Source: Ailanthus altissimus (Eukaryota; Streptophyta; Magnoliopsida; Sapindales; Simaroubaceae). Taken from it: a DNA stretch of 64,000 nucleotides. The stretch's first letter is position 1. Each line of letters starts with the position of its first letter. Positions 11,445-24,300 of this stretch are shown one piece after another. The position numbers and the translations under genes were made by a program. The notes beneath the pieces are model-generated. The model saw only the letters and a program-made list of their open reading frames with translations, was not told the origin of the DNA and did not search any database. The stretch lies in assembly GCA_946807835.1 (NCBI GenBank), contig CAMPEX010000001.1, positions 2,185,001-2,249,000 of the forward strand. The letters are read 5' to 3'.

Positions 11445-14269
11445 TGACAGGACCTGCCCCAGAAGCCTCTACTGTAGATCCCGGTGGGCCACATTGAGCA
11501 CCTCAACGAAAGTTCCTTAGAGGCTAATTACCAAAACTGAAAAATTCCGCGAAGCAAACCCTTTTTAATTCTTGCTATTACTAACTAAATATTAGAATAT
11601 TAGTGAAGATACTTTACCAATTTTTTAAGAAAAAATCGGATAGAGTTTCCTCTGTTTATTTTGAAAACCCAAAAATACAAATTTGTAAATAAATCACAGT
11701 TTTCTCAACTTCAAGATAGGACTTCTAGTCCTTCTAGAATCAAATCCAAACTCAATACAACAAATTCATTCCAATTCACAAAAATTAATTTACAATAAAA
11801 TCAACATACTATGAAAAGTGAAAACTGTGACTATATTACAAAATCCGTTTCTCATTTGTTTAAAACATATTTACAAGATGCACAAAATCTATACTACTAT
11901 GCAGAAAATAAAAATGTGCTATTCATCACATTTATATTTACAAAATGATCGTTTGACTTGGCTCACTAATTTGATGTAGGAGAACCAATAACCTGTATAC
12001 CGAGACCTGCATCTAGAAAGGGTTTTAGAAAATATAAAATACAAAATGGGTGAGCTAAAGGAGCTCAGTATGTGCTTTTAAAATTTCCCGTAAAAAATAA
12101 GATTCTATATGAACATTAAAGTCCGCAAACTGCCTAAAACATGTTTCTCAAGCTATTATAAAATTGTAAAGTTGTGTCTAAACATCATATGCTGATAAAA
12201 TTATGCCGAGCGAATTTTATTAATAATTTCTGTAAACAGTTGTCAGAATCTGTAAAAATATAGTAACTAACATGTATATATTTAAATGCAATGATATGTG
12301 TTCGATAACTCAAAATCTACTAAAACTCTCGCTCGGCCATTTTCTTTCTAAACTACACTAAATGGTAACCCTAAAGCTCTATACTCACGCAGTGACTAAA
12401 CTAGCATCGCACAACGTGAGTAGGTCACAGTTCGTCTAAACTAGTGACACCCATTGGACATCTAAAGACATCTCACTGGCTATGTAGCGGAATTCTACAT
12501 CACCTATATATAGTGAGACAGTACCCTATTACACATAGAGCGGCTCACATGACTTGACAACCCGACTTTCCGGAGTTAGTGACATACCCCCAATACTGGC
12601 CCATGTGTACGGGATATACCTGTCAGGTCTTAAACCATCACCACACTATAAATCCGAGGGTACCAATAGCCTTCAAAAACTAATAAAATACTTTTAAAAA
12701 TTGTTTTCTCAAACTGAACATAGAAATTCATAATTATAACAGTATATCAAAAACTGTAAATCATGCTTATATATTTAAAATCACATAAACATAAAATTCC
12801 AGTATGCTAAAACATATTAAATGAAAGATAAACAATTACATATTTTCACTCACCAAACGCTCCAAGCTCAATTCTTCTTCGAAAATTTTCCTTCTTTTAC
12901 CGCTCTTGGTTTCCTTTACCTACATACCACAATTGACATTTAAAACCTTTACTAATGCTAAAATGACACCTAAACTAGTAAGCACCCTAATTGGCGTACA
13001 ATGCCCGGATGGACTCCACTTTCATTTTCATTTTCACATTCATTCAATTTTCTATAATTCACTATCTGAAGCCACAAAATTGCTTAACACTTTGATAATT
13101 CAGTTGGAGATAATTTCCCTTCATCTTACCAAGAATGGACAATTATGTCTCTTTTACTTCATTCTTGATTTTTTGTCATCCATATTATAACCAATTGACA
13201 CAAGGAATCATTCATACACAAAAATTGAACCAAAACACCACTCAAACCCTAAAATCCCTAAAGTGGTTGAATTCACCATCTTCCACCCAACATATTCCTT
13301 TTCTCAATTTCTTGTTCCAATAGCATTCAAATCGTGTCAATTTGATTCTAATACCCTAATAACATTCAATTGAAGTCTCTACATCTAAATCACACCAAAC
13401 CTTAATTCATACCTTACTAATTCCTTTAGTTTGGTGTCTCCTTGAGCTCCAAACTTGAATTCAACTCAAATCTAAGTCAATAATTCAAACAAAGATATTA
13501 ATTGAAATAGTCTTGAAAAATCATATACCACTATCACTAAATAATGTTTTCTTACCTTTTTTCCTTGGATTTTTCACTACTGCATGATCTATTTTAACCT
13601 TAGGAACTTGGTCTTAGCTTGATTGTAGCTTGATCATGCATGGAAAATTATGAAAAAAAGCCTTGAATTTTACTACTGGAAATGGTTCTACATTCTCCCT
13701 CTTTTGTCTCCAATTTTTGCAGACAATATCCCTTTTCATTTTAATTTTTGCTTTTCATTTAAGACCAATTTTCTAGCACCTATTCTCCTTATACAGTGCC
13801 CTCTAAAATGCCCAATTTTTCCCTTAGCTAAACTTTAAATATCAAAGATACCATTGATTATAAATGAAAGCATATGATTGGTCCATTTTTAACTATTTGA
13901 CTAAACTAGTCAAGCTAACCAAATTACATTTTTAACTTGGCAATCTATGAGCTTATTCCTCATTGGTTCATTTTCTAACACATGGATTGTGTTTCTTAAC
14001 AAATGCTTGTTTCATACATAACACTTATATGGAAATCCATGTGTTAAATTGAAATTTCCTTTTCCAAGCCAATAGAAATAATTCCAAAAATATTCCATGG
14101 CCGTCCAACTCCTCAATTGACTATGCAATTATTAATTTAGGTCTAATACTTCTCACGTGCACTATAAAAACATATTTATAATAAGGTTGAAATCGGGTAA
14201 CCCTACATTTTCTTTATCGCTTTATACCAAAATCTAGGTATCTACACTATTAATAAGGATCAGATATTA
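11445..14269 (-). repeat. 3' LTR of Tekay copy B, about 2.8 kb
   Basis: Left terminus TGACAGGACCTG at 11445 matches the LTR termini at 6470 and 8875. The right end is set by the polypurine tract and the end of the coding region; the expected CA there reads TA ('cagatatta' at 14261-14269), probably a mutation of the terminal dinucleotide. The length suits Del/Tekay LTRs. Small ORFs inside (for example 12906-13190 and 13650-13838, plus strand) have no domain and are taken as chance. Confidence 0.75.
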
Positions 14270-14276
14270 AAGTTTC

Positions 14277-14312
14277 ACCTCTCTTAAAAAAATTTCGTCC
14301 TCAAAATTTAAA
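14277..14312 (-). other. Polypurine tract region of Tekay copy B
   Basis: The minus strand reads AATTTTGAGGACGAAATTTT followed by AAGAGAGGTG, the layout found just inside the 3' LTR of Del/Tekay elements, where plus-strand DNA synthesis is primed. Confidence 0.6.
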
Positions 14313-14335
14313 CTACACTTGTCCTAAAAAGGTGG

Positions 14336-15560
14336 GGATGTTATACTCGCATCTGATCTTCATGTTCCCACGGGGCTTCTTCTACTCTATGTTTCATCCA
14401 TTACACCTTCACCAGGGGAATACTTTTATTATGAAGCACTTGTTCTTTCCAATCTAGAATTTTCACAAGCTTTTCTTCATAGGTCAAATTCTCGTTCAAT
14501 TATACTAACTTGTTCCCTTAGGATGTGCGAAGGGTCTATTATGTACTTGCAAAGCATGGAAACATGGAACACATTATGGATTCTGGCCAGCTCTTTCGGT
14601 AATCGTAGACGATATGCCACCTCTCTAACTCTTTCGACTATCTCATACGGCCAATGTATCAGGGACTCAACTTTCCTCATTTCCCGAATCTTAATACTCC
14701 TTACCATGGTGATATCTTCAAGAAGACGTTATCACCAACTTGGAAGTCCAAGTCCCTTTTTCGATTATCTGCATAACTCTTCTGTTTATCGTTAGCTATT
14801 TTTAATCTCTGTTTGATAATTTGAATCTTTTTTGAAGTAATCTGGACAATTTCTAGACCAATATGTTTCCTTTCATTGACCTCATCCCAGCAAACTAGAG
14901 TTCTGCACTTTCTTTCATACAAAACTTGATATAGTGCCATTTTGATGCTGAACTGGTAGCTATTATTGTAAGCAAACTCCATCAATAGTAGGTGAGTATC
15001 CCAGCTCCCTTTAATCTCCGTAACATACGCCTTAAGCATATACTCAAGTATCTAAATTATCCGATCAGACTGGCCATCCGTCTATGGATGAAAGGCCGTA
15101 CTGAAATTTAATTTTGTGCCTAAAGCTTTCTGTAAGTTGGGCCAAAATTGGGAAGTGAACCTCGGATCTCTATCTAACACTATGGATACTAGAGTGCCAT
15201 GAGGTCGTACCAACTCATCTATATACAACTCTGCCAATTTATCTAGAGAATAATTACTTATGATGGGTAGGAAAGGGAAAGATTTCATCAATCTATCAAA
15301 ATTACCCATATCACATCATTGCCTCTTTGGCAACGCGAAAGTCCAACCACAAGGGGTTGTAAGAGCTCTATAGATTTCTGGTGTTCGGCCTTTACTTGCT
15401 AGCAAGCCAGGCATCTGGAGACAAATTCAGTTACATCTTCCTTTATGCCCTTTCACTAGTAGTGCTCTTTTAGGGTACGATACATTTTTATGCTCCTCGG
15501 ATGCATAGCATATGCAGAAAATGAGCTTCTTCCATAATCTCTTTTCTTAACTCATTCACA
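14336..15560 (-). pseudogene. Tekay copy B integrase and chromodomain-region tail
   Basis: HHCC domain near 15540-15400 (AYAMHPRSIKMYRTLKEHYW, then EFVSRCLAC, with stops). Core pieces include FTSQFWPNLQKALGTKLNFS (15170-15110); the first part of the core near 15340-15310 looks deleted. The S-D-R-D aspartate survives as LDRDPRF, but the catalytic glutamate after DGQS is aspartate (codon 15064-15066). TAG replaces CAG at 15082-15084. 15039-14701 reads EFAYNNSYQ... and ends DLDFQVGDNVFLKISPW, the usual GPY/F-side region. 14707-14477 reads GPY-type LAYRLRLPKELARIHNVFHVS, and 14480-14336 reads KILDWKEQVLHNKSIPLVKV then EEAPWEHED, the chromodomain-side tail ending in a stop. Confidence 0.85.
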
Positions 15561-15749
15561 TCCGGTACACATAATCTCAGACCCAAGGTTACTATACCAT
15601 CCTTGGTCACTAAAAAGTCATTTCATTGCCTAGACTCGATTTCACCCTTCAATTTAACTACCTGAGGATCTTGAGTCTGCAATGCTCTGATCTGATCAAC
15701 TAGTATAGGGCAGACCTGAAATATGGCTAATAATGCTTCTGAATCTGAC

Positions 15750-16265
15750 AACTCTAATCTCACACCCCAAAGACCTTAATTCTATTAACATTGATAGATA
15801 TGCGGCCTTCAGGTGAGCTATTGAGTCGATAGGCTTCTTGTTAAGAGCATATGCTACCACATTAGCTTTTTCTAGATGGTACAGAATTGTGCACTCATAA
15901 TCCTTAATAAGCTCTAGCCATCTTCTTTGCCTTATATTTAGCTCTTTCTAGGTGAACAAGTACTGCAGGCTCTTGTGGTTTATAAAAATTTTGCAGGGAA
16001 CCCTATACAAGTAATGTCTCTCAATGCTTAGGGAAAAAAGTACCACTGCTAGTTCTAGGTCATATGTGGAATAATTCTGCTCATGCTTCTTCAATTGTCT
16101 GAAAGCATAGGCTATTACTTTTTCCTTCTACATCAGCACACAACCTAGACCCTGTTTGGAAGCATCACAATATATTATAAATCTGTCCTTCCCTGATGGA
16201 AGTGTAAGCACCGGGGCTGAGGTTAACCTTATCTTCAACTCATTAAAACTCTGCTAACAAGCCTC
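15750..16265 (-). pseudogene. Tekay copy B RNase H
   Basis: Minus-strand translation reads [55 protein letters not shown] and [10 protein letters not shown], then RRWLELIKDYECTILYH. The first catalytic aspartate (CDAS) and the glutamate (LELAV) are present; the third position of D-E-D reads N (NHKSLQY). Stops interrupt it at least three times. It would degrade the RNA strand of the RNA:DNA hybrid during reverse transcription. Confidence 0.82.
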
Positions 16266-16269
16266 AGAC

Positions 16270-17068
16270 CATACAAACTTCTCTTTTTTTCGGGTCAGCT
16301 TAGTTAGAGGAGCATCTATCTTTAAAAATCCCTCTACAAACTTCCTATAATACCCAGCCAAAGCCAAGGACCTCCATCACATTCGTGGGTTGTCTCTAAT
16401 CCAGTATAGCTAAAATCTTTTGGGGATCTATGGATACCCCTTCTGCGGTAACTACATGTCTAAAAAATGTAACTCTATCTAGCCAGAATTGACATTTACT
16501 AAGTTTGGCATATAACCGATGCTACCTTAGAGTCTGCAAAATAACCTTCAGATGTTCTACATGTTCCTCCTTATTGACTGAATAGATCAGTATATCATCA
16601 ATAAACACTACTACAAACTGATCCAAAAAAGGCCAATAAAATTCGGTTCATAAGATCCATAAAGGTGGTTGGGGCATTAGTCAACCTGAAAGGCATGACT
16701 AAAAATTTATAATGCCCATATCGAGTTCTAAAGGAAGTCTTGGGAACATCTTCTTTCTGAATTTTTAATTGATGATAGCATGACCTCAGATCTATCTTGA
16801 AAAATACTCTGGCCCCCTACAGCTGATCAAACAGATCATTAATTATTAGAATTGGATATTGATTACGTACTGTTACTTTATTTAGTTCTCTATAATCAAT
16901 GCACAATCTCATTCTTCCATCATTTATTTTTACAAACAAGACCGGTGCCCCCCAAGGAGATGTACTCGGCTTGATGAAATCCTTATGCACCAACTCTTCC
17001 ATCTGTACCTTCAATTCTTTTGATTCTGAAAGAGCCATTCTATAGGGTGTTTTAGAAATTATTTTCAT
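16270..17068 (-). pseudogene. Tekay copy B reverse transcriptase
   Basis: 17068-16817 is open and contains [37 protein letters not shown], and [20 protein letters not shown], the fingers and palm start. After a stop the frame continues with [15 protein letters not shown], the first catalytic aspartate region. The polymerase box FIDD at 16594-16605 is intact inside [14 protein letters not shown] frameshift near 16630 and further stops downstream show it is dead. 17367-17095 upstream is the protease-RT linker (GIKLEDISVVREFFNVFPND). Confidence 0.88.
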
Positions 17069-17499
17069 TCCAAGGGCTAATTCTATTCGAAACTCTACTT
17101 ATCTTCTCTATCTGGAGGTAACCTTGGAAGATCATTTGGGAACACATTAAAAAATTCTCTAACCACTGAAATATCCTCCAATTTTATTCCACTATCTCTT
17201 ACTTCTATTGCAAATACTAGATACCCCTGACATAACTTTTGGAGCATCTTTCTTGCCCTCATTATAAACATAATACTACCGGGAAGTATTTTTTGTACCC
17301 CGCAAAAAATAACTTTTGTTTCCCCCAGTTTACACAATCTAACATCTTTCCAAAAGCAATCGAGCATGCCCTGATATTTTGAAAAACCAATCCATCCTTA
17401 AAATCACATCGAATTCACTGATGGCTAGCAGGATCAAGTTTGCCAAAAATTCTTGGCCCCCTATACAACTTTTCTGCTACAATAGAGTCTCCAGTAGGA

Positions 17500-17645
17500 A
17501 GAGACACTACCATGCTACAATCTAATAACTATAGCGCTATACTAGCATTTGCAGCAAACCCTATAGAAATAAAAGAGTGGGTAGTTCCAAGATCTATCAG
17601 TACATAAGCATCTCGATTAAAGACTAACATCGTACCTATCACAAC
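17500..17645 (-). pseudogene. Tekay copy B protease
   Basis: The minus strand reads RDAYVLIDLGTTHSFISIGF then AANAS. The Tekay protease motif normally has D-P-G-A; here D-L-G-T, so the aspartate is kept but flanking residues differ. Homologous to the remnant at 7175-7300. Downstream (17490-17380) translates as a degenerate protease body. Confidence 0.7.
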
Positions 17646-18370
17646 CTTTGGGGCCGCATCTGCCTCCTACTGGGTCACTGCAAATACTCCAGCCTGGGTA
17701 CGAGGTCTGCCTTGCTGCCCTCCAGATGATCCACCTAGACCGGCTCTCCCACAAGGTTGGCCTGAACCGCTAGGCCCTTTGAATTAGGAACTACATCTAC
17801 TCTAGGCTTGGCCACCACTAGTTTGTCTCAGAACTGGTGGTTTATTATTTGACTTACTACTAGCTCTAATGTTCAGACAATCTTTTATATAGTGTTCCTC
17901 ATAACCACATTTATAGCAACATGTAGTCCCCTTCCTACAATTTTCAGGATTAGCCCTTCCATATTTGTTACACACCGAGAAATTCTTCCAACTCTCTTTA
18001 GTACTCTGAGATCTAGCTAATGGTTGCCTAATGGAAGCTTGACTTGATTAAGCTCCTTGGCTTAGTTTTTGACTGCTCGACCATATAGATCTTTCCTCAG
18101 TTCTTTCGGATTTACTAAGTCTTCCCTGAAAACCACTTGACCAGTCTCTTTTCTGGGCCTATTATCTCGGCTTAGGAATGGCTGCCATACTTTTTTCAAC
18201 TCGAGTTGCTGCTTTTGCCAATGCTCCATATTGAATATGAGCTGTTAATACTACATAGGCTCTGATTCAAGGATTGAGGCCCATTACAAACCAATTAGCC
18301 TTTTGGTCCTCATTATCAGCTACGAAGGGAACAACATGGATGAGCTCTGAAAAATTCCTTTCATACTCTA
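17646..18370 (-). pseudogene. Tekay copy B gag, carboxy-terminal part
   Basis: Contains an apparently intact zinc knuckle CYKCGYEEHYIKDC at 17877-17921, unlike copy A. Upstream the Retrotrans_gag end is readable near 18360-18290 (NFSELIHV, then ADNEDQKANWF). The amino-terminal two thirds are missing because the element is cut at 18370. The Gly/Arg-rich linker 17850-17660 leads into protease. Confidence 0.75.
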
Positions 18371-21300
18371 TAAAAATAATTAAAATCATTTAATGGAAAA
18401 AAGCCATACGTTAATACGTATTCTATAAAAAAAAACATAAAATTCCCTAAAGTAGGAGAAACTGCTTTGGCTGAGTTTGAATGAGTGATTTGAAGGCACA
18501 AATGATGTAATCTAGCCTTGACCCACTATGCCTCACCTTGGGGCCATCGGGCTGAATGTAGGGCATGCCGATAGCCTTGAAACGGTATATCACATGCACG
18601 ATTCTGACTCTTGTAGCTCGAGACATAACATCCCTTAGATTTTCTGATAAGGGGGTACCGGAGGTCTAGTGTCAGAATCACTCGTATAATATGCCGTTTG
18701 ACTCATTTTGAGATTCTAAGTCCATCTACGGCCACTTCACACCATAATTTCTAACTCTCAAGCCCCAAAACCCCCAGAAATGCAGTTTAGGGCTAAGGTA
18801 CACAAAATTTTAGAGGTTCTCGAATTTTATTTATTTTGACATAGATAAATATTAAAAAATAAAAAATATTTAACAGAATAAAGTTGTACATCAATACGCA
18901 TTCTATATGCAAAGATAAAATTCTCCAAAGAATGAGAAAATACCTTGGTCAAATTTGAGCTAGCGATTTATGGCCTAAACGATGCAACTTGGCCTCACCC
19001 TACAAGCCACACCTTGAGGTCATTAGGTTGAATGTAGGGAGTGTCAATAGGTTTTAAAGGGTATATCATATGCATGATTCGGATGCCTGTAGCTTGAAAT
19101 ATAGTTTTTCAAAGGTTCTTTGATTCTTCGACAGAGCTGTCTTAGAGGTTCGATGTCAGAATTACGTGTATAATATGTCATTTTACTCATTTTTAGATGT
19201 TAACTTTTGAGCCCCAAAACCCCCAAAAAGGTGGTTTGAGACTAAAAGTACACGAACTTTTTGAGGTTCTAGAATTTTTCATTTTGGAGTAAAACTAATA
19301 AAAAATAAAAAATATCTAGCAAAAAGGTTGTATGCCAATACGCATTCTATTAAGAAAAAGATAAAATTCCCCTATATAAAAGAAATGAGTAATTTGAAGG
19401 CCCAAATGATGTAATGTGGCCTCGACCCACCAGACCTTACCTTGAGGTTATCAAGCAGTAGGGTGTGCCGATAGCTTTGAAATGGTATATTATATGCACG
19501 ATTCGAACACCTGTAGCTCGAAATATGGTTTTCTGAAGATTCTTCAGTTCTCCGACATGGGGTCCGGGATGGACTTTGAATCTCAAAATGAGTCAAACGA
19601 CATATTATATGAGTGATTTAGATACCGGAGCTTGAGATATAGTTTTCCAAAGGTTCTTTGATTCTTCGACAGAGCGGTCTTAGAGGTTTGGTGTCAGAAT
19701 CACGGGTATAATATGCCGTTTTACTCATTTTTAGATGGTAGGTCCATCTACGGCAACGTTGCACCAAAATATCTAACTTTTGGGCCCCAAAAAGGTGGTT
19801 TGAGACTAAAGTACACGAACTTTTTGAGGTTATAAAATTTTTCATTTTGGAGTAAAAATAGTAAAAAATAAAAAATATCTTGCAAAAAGGTTGTATGCCA
19901 ATACGCATTCTATTAAGAAAATGATAAAATTCCCCTATATAGAAAAAATGAGTAATTTGAAGGCCCAAATGATGTAATGTGGCCTCGACCTACTAAGCCT
20001 TACCTTGGGGTCATCAAGCAGTAGGGTGTGCCGATAACTTTGAAATGGTATGTTATATGCACGATTCGTACACCTGTAGCTTGAAATATGGTTTTCTGAA
20101 GATTCTCCAGTTCTCCGACATGGGGGTCCGAGAGGTTCGGTATCAAAATCACTCATATAATATGTCGTTTGAGTCATTTTGAGATTCAAAGTCCATCTAT
20201 GGCCATTTTACACTAAAATATCCAACTCTCAAGATCCAAAACTCTAAAAAAAATAGTTTGGGCTAAGGTACACGAACTTTTGACGTTATTGAATTTTGTT
20301 TATTTTGGTGAAGAAAAATAATTAAAAATAAAAACATTTAACGTAAAAAGTTGTATGTCAATACACATTCTATGAAAAAGATAATTTTCTCTGAAGCAAG
20401 ATAAAATACCTTGGCCAAGTTAAAGCAAGCGATTTAAGGGCCTAAACAACGAAATTCGACCTTGACCCATAAGCTTCACCTTGGGGCCATCAAGTTAAAT
20501 GTAGGGTGTGGTGATAGCTTATATCATATGAGCGATTCGAACACTTCTAGCTCGAGAGATGGCTTCTCAAAGATTCTCCGATTATTCAACAGGAGAGTCC
20601 CAGAGGTCTAGTGTCAGAATCACTCGTATAATATTATGTTTGACTCGTTTTGAGATTCAAAGTCCATTTATGGCCACTTCGCACCAAAATATCCAACTCT
20701 TTAGCCGCAAAACCCTCAGAAATATGGTATGGGGCTGAGGTACATAAAATTTTTGAGGTTCTCGAATTTTGTTTCTTTTGGTACAGAAAAATAGTAAAAA
20801 ATCAAAAAAAATGAAAAGAAAAAGCCGTACGTCAATATACACTCTATAAAAAAAATCTCTAAAGCAAGAGAAAATGCCTTGGCAGAGATTAGACGAGTGA
20901 TTTAAAGGCCTAAACGATGGAATTTGGCATCGACGCATAAGTCTCACCTAAGGCCATCAAGCAGAATGTAGGACATATTGATAGCTTTAAAATGAGATAT
21001 CATATGCATGATTTGAACGCTTGTAGCTCAAGATATGGCTTCTTAAAGAATCTCCGATTCTCTGATAAGGGGGTCTTGGTGGACCGTGTCAGAATCACGT
21101 GTAAAGTATGCAGTTTGTCTCATTTTGAGATTCGAAATCCATCTACGGTTACTTCGCGTAAACTATCCAACTCACGAGCTCTGAAATTCTACAAAAAACA
21201 ATGGCTCGGGGCTAAGGTGCACAAAATTTTTCATGTTCTCATATTTTATTTATTTTGGCATATATAAATAGTAAAAAATAAAAATCATTTAATGAAAAAA

Positions 21301-24300
21301 GTCGTACGTCAATACATAATCTATAAAAAATGATAAAATTTCCCGAAGCAAGAAAAAATACCTTGGACAAGTCTGAGCGAGCAATTTAAACGTCCAAATG
21401 ACAAAATTTGGCCTTGACCCATAGGCCTCACCTTAGAGCCATCGAGAATGTAGGCCAATAGCTTAGAATCGACATATCATATATATGATTCGGATGACTG
21501 TAGCTCGTGATATGTCTTCCTAATATTCTTCAATTTCTGACAAGGAGTCCTAGTAGTTCGGTGTTAGAATCACACGTAAAATGTGTAGTTTGTGTCATTT
21601 TGAGATTCTAAGTCCATCTATTGCCACTTCGCATAAAATATCCAACTCTCGGGAGCCAAAATTCTTAAAAAATGGTCCGGGGCTAAGGTACACGAACTTT
21701 TTCAGGTTTTCAATTTTTAATTATTTTGGCGTAGACAAATAGTAAGAAAAATTATTTAACAGCAAAAGCCGTACATCAATATGCATTCTATGAAAACATG
21801 ATAAAATTCCCCAACGCAAGAAAAAATGCCTTGGCCGAGTTTGAGTGAGCGATTTCAAGGCTCAAATGATGTAATGTGGCATCTACCTATATAGCCAAAT
21901 GTAGAGCACGTCGATAGCTTTAAAACAGTATATTATTGCGCTATTCGAACGCCTGTGGCTTTAGATATAGTTTACCAAAAATTATATGATTCTTCAATTG
22001 AGGGGTCCAAAACGTCTGGAGTTAGAATCACACGTATAATATGCTGTTTAACTCGTTTTAAGATTCTAAGTTCATTTGCAACCACTTCACAATAAAGGGC
22101 TAAGGCATACAAACTTTTTGAGGTTTTCAAACTTTTATTTATTTTTGGGGTAGAAAAATAGCAAAAAAATTAAACAAAATATTTAACTGAAAAAGCAGTA
22201 AGTCAATACGCATTCTATAAAAAAAGATAAAATTCCTTGAAGCAGGAGAAAATACCTTGGCCGAGTTTGAGTAAGTGATTTGAAGGCCCAAATGATGGAA
22301 TATGTACTCGACCCAGTAGGAAAGGTGTAGGGAACTCTGATAGCTTCGAAACAGTATATCATATGCGCGATTCGGACACCTGTAAATCGAGATATGGCTT
22401 CTCGATGATTCTTCGATTCTCCAATAGAGAGGTACCAAAGGTCCGGTGTCGGAATCACGCCAACAATATATCGGTTAACTCATTTTGAGAATCTAAGTCC
22501 ATCTACATCCACTTCACACCAAAATATCCAACTCTTAGGCCTTGAAATCGCTAAAAATAAGGTCTGGGGTTAATGTACTTGAACTTTTTGAGGTTTTCGA
22601 ATTTTGTTTATTTTGGCTTAGAAATAAGTAAAAACTAAAATATATTCAATGAAAATGCCATATGTCAATACACATTTTATATAAAAAGATAAAATTTCTC
22701 AAAGCAGGAGAAAATGCCTTGACTAAGTTTTAGTGAGTGATTTGAGGGTCCAAATAACAAAATTTGACGTCGATCCATAAGGTTCATCACAAGACCTATC
22801 AAGTCAAATATAGGACCCACCAATAGCTTTAAAATGGTATACATATTAGCAATTCAAAGTCCTGTAATTTGAGACATGGCTTCCCGAAGATTCTCCAATT
22901 CTCTGACAAGGGGGGGTCCTAGAGATTCGAAGATAGAATCACTCATATAATATGCCATTTCACTTGTTTTGAGATTCTAAGTCCATTTACTACCACTTAG
23001 TATCAAAATATCCAACACTTGGGCCTCGAAACCCCTAAAACTCAATCCGAGGCTGAGGTACAAGAAATTTGTTAGGTTCTAGAATTTTGTTTATTTTGGA
23101 GCAGAAAAATAGTAAAAAGTAAAAAAAAAACATTTAACGAAAAACTTGTACATCAATATGCAATTTATAAAAATGATAAAATTTCCCAAAGTAAGAGAAA
23201 ATGCCTTAGCCGAGTTGGAGCGAGCGATTTGAGGGCCCATTGGGCCGAATTTAATGCACACTGATAGCTTTGAATCGGTATACCATATGCACGATTCGAA
23301 CATCTGTAGCTCGAGATATGATTTTCTGAAGCCTTTGTGATTCATCGACAGGGGGTCTCGGAGACCCAGTGTCAGAATCACGCGAATAATATGTCGTTTG
23401 ACTTGTTTTGAGATTTGAAGTAAATCTACGACCACTTCGCACCAAAATATCAAACTCTTGGGCCCTGATACCCCAAAAAATGTGGTTCAAGGCTAAGGTC
23501 CATGAATGTTTTGAGGTTCTCAAATATTGTTCATTGTGCCACAGAAAAAGGTAAAAAAAAATCATTTAACGAAAAACGTCGTACGTCAATACGCATTCTA
23601 TAAAAACAGATAAAATTCTTCAAAGCAAGAGAAAATGCCTTAGCTGAGTTTGAGCAAGCGATTTGAGGGCCAAACGACATAATTTGACCTCTACTTGTAG
23701 GCTTCATTGCTAGACCTATATGGGATAATGTAAGCCGCACTGATATGCCACTTAGACACTTGTAGCTCGAGATATATTTTTTCGAACATTCTCCAAATCT
23801 CTGATAAGGGGGTCTTGGAGGTTCGGTGTTAGAATCACACGTCTAATATGCCGTTTGATTTGTTCTGAGATTCTAAGTCTATCTACAGCCACTTAACACA
23901 AAATATACAACTCTCGAACCCTAACATTCCTAAAAATGCGGTCCAAGGCTAAGGTGCGTGAACTTTTTGAGGTTCTCAAATTTTATTTATTTTAATGCAA
24001 ACAAACAGTAAAAAATAAAAGACATTTAATGGAAAAAGTCGTATGTCAATACGAGTTCTATAAAAAATGATAAAATTCTCTAAAGTAGGAGAAAATGCCT
24101 TGGTCGAGTTTGAGTAAGTGATTTGAAGGCCCAAATGACGTAATGTAGCCTCGACCAATGAGGCTGAATGTGGGGCACACTAAAAATCTTCAAACTAGTA
24201 TATCATATGCATGATTCGGATACCAGTAGCTCGAGATATGGCTTCTCAAAGATTTTTTGATTCTTCAACAGAGGGTCTCGGAGGTCTGGTGTTAGAATCA

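Larger units (their letters stand above)
11445..18370 (-). mobile_element. Del/Tekay chromovirus, 5'-truncated (copy B)
   Basis: Minus-strand order: partial gag (18370-about 17650), protease, reverse transcriptase, RNase H, integrase, chromodomain-region tail, polypurine tract, and a 2.8-kb 3' LTR (14269-11445). The 5' LTR, primer-binding site and gag amino terminus are missing; the element stops at 18370 directly against satellite. Domain order, long LTR and the VKV-W-x-H-VEEAPWEHE tail identify the Tekay/Del branch of chromoviruses. Frameshifts and stops occur in every domain. Confidence 0.85.

Noticed and set aside
23091..23565. Overlapping 120- and 104-codon ORFs in satellite
   Set aside because: Two frames of the same unit are open by chance; neighbouring units do not keep them.
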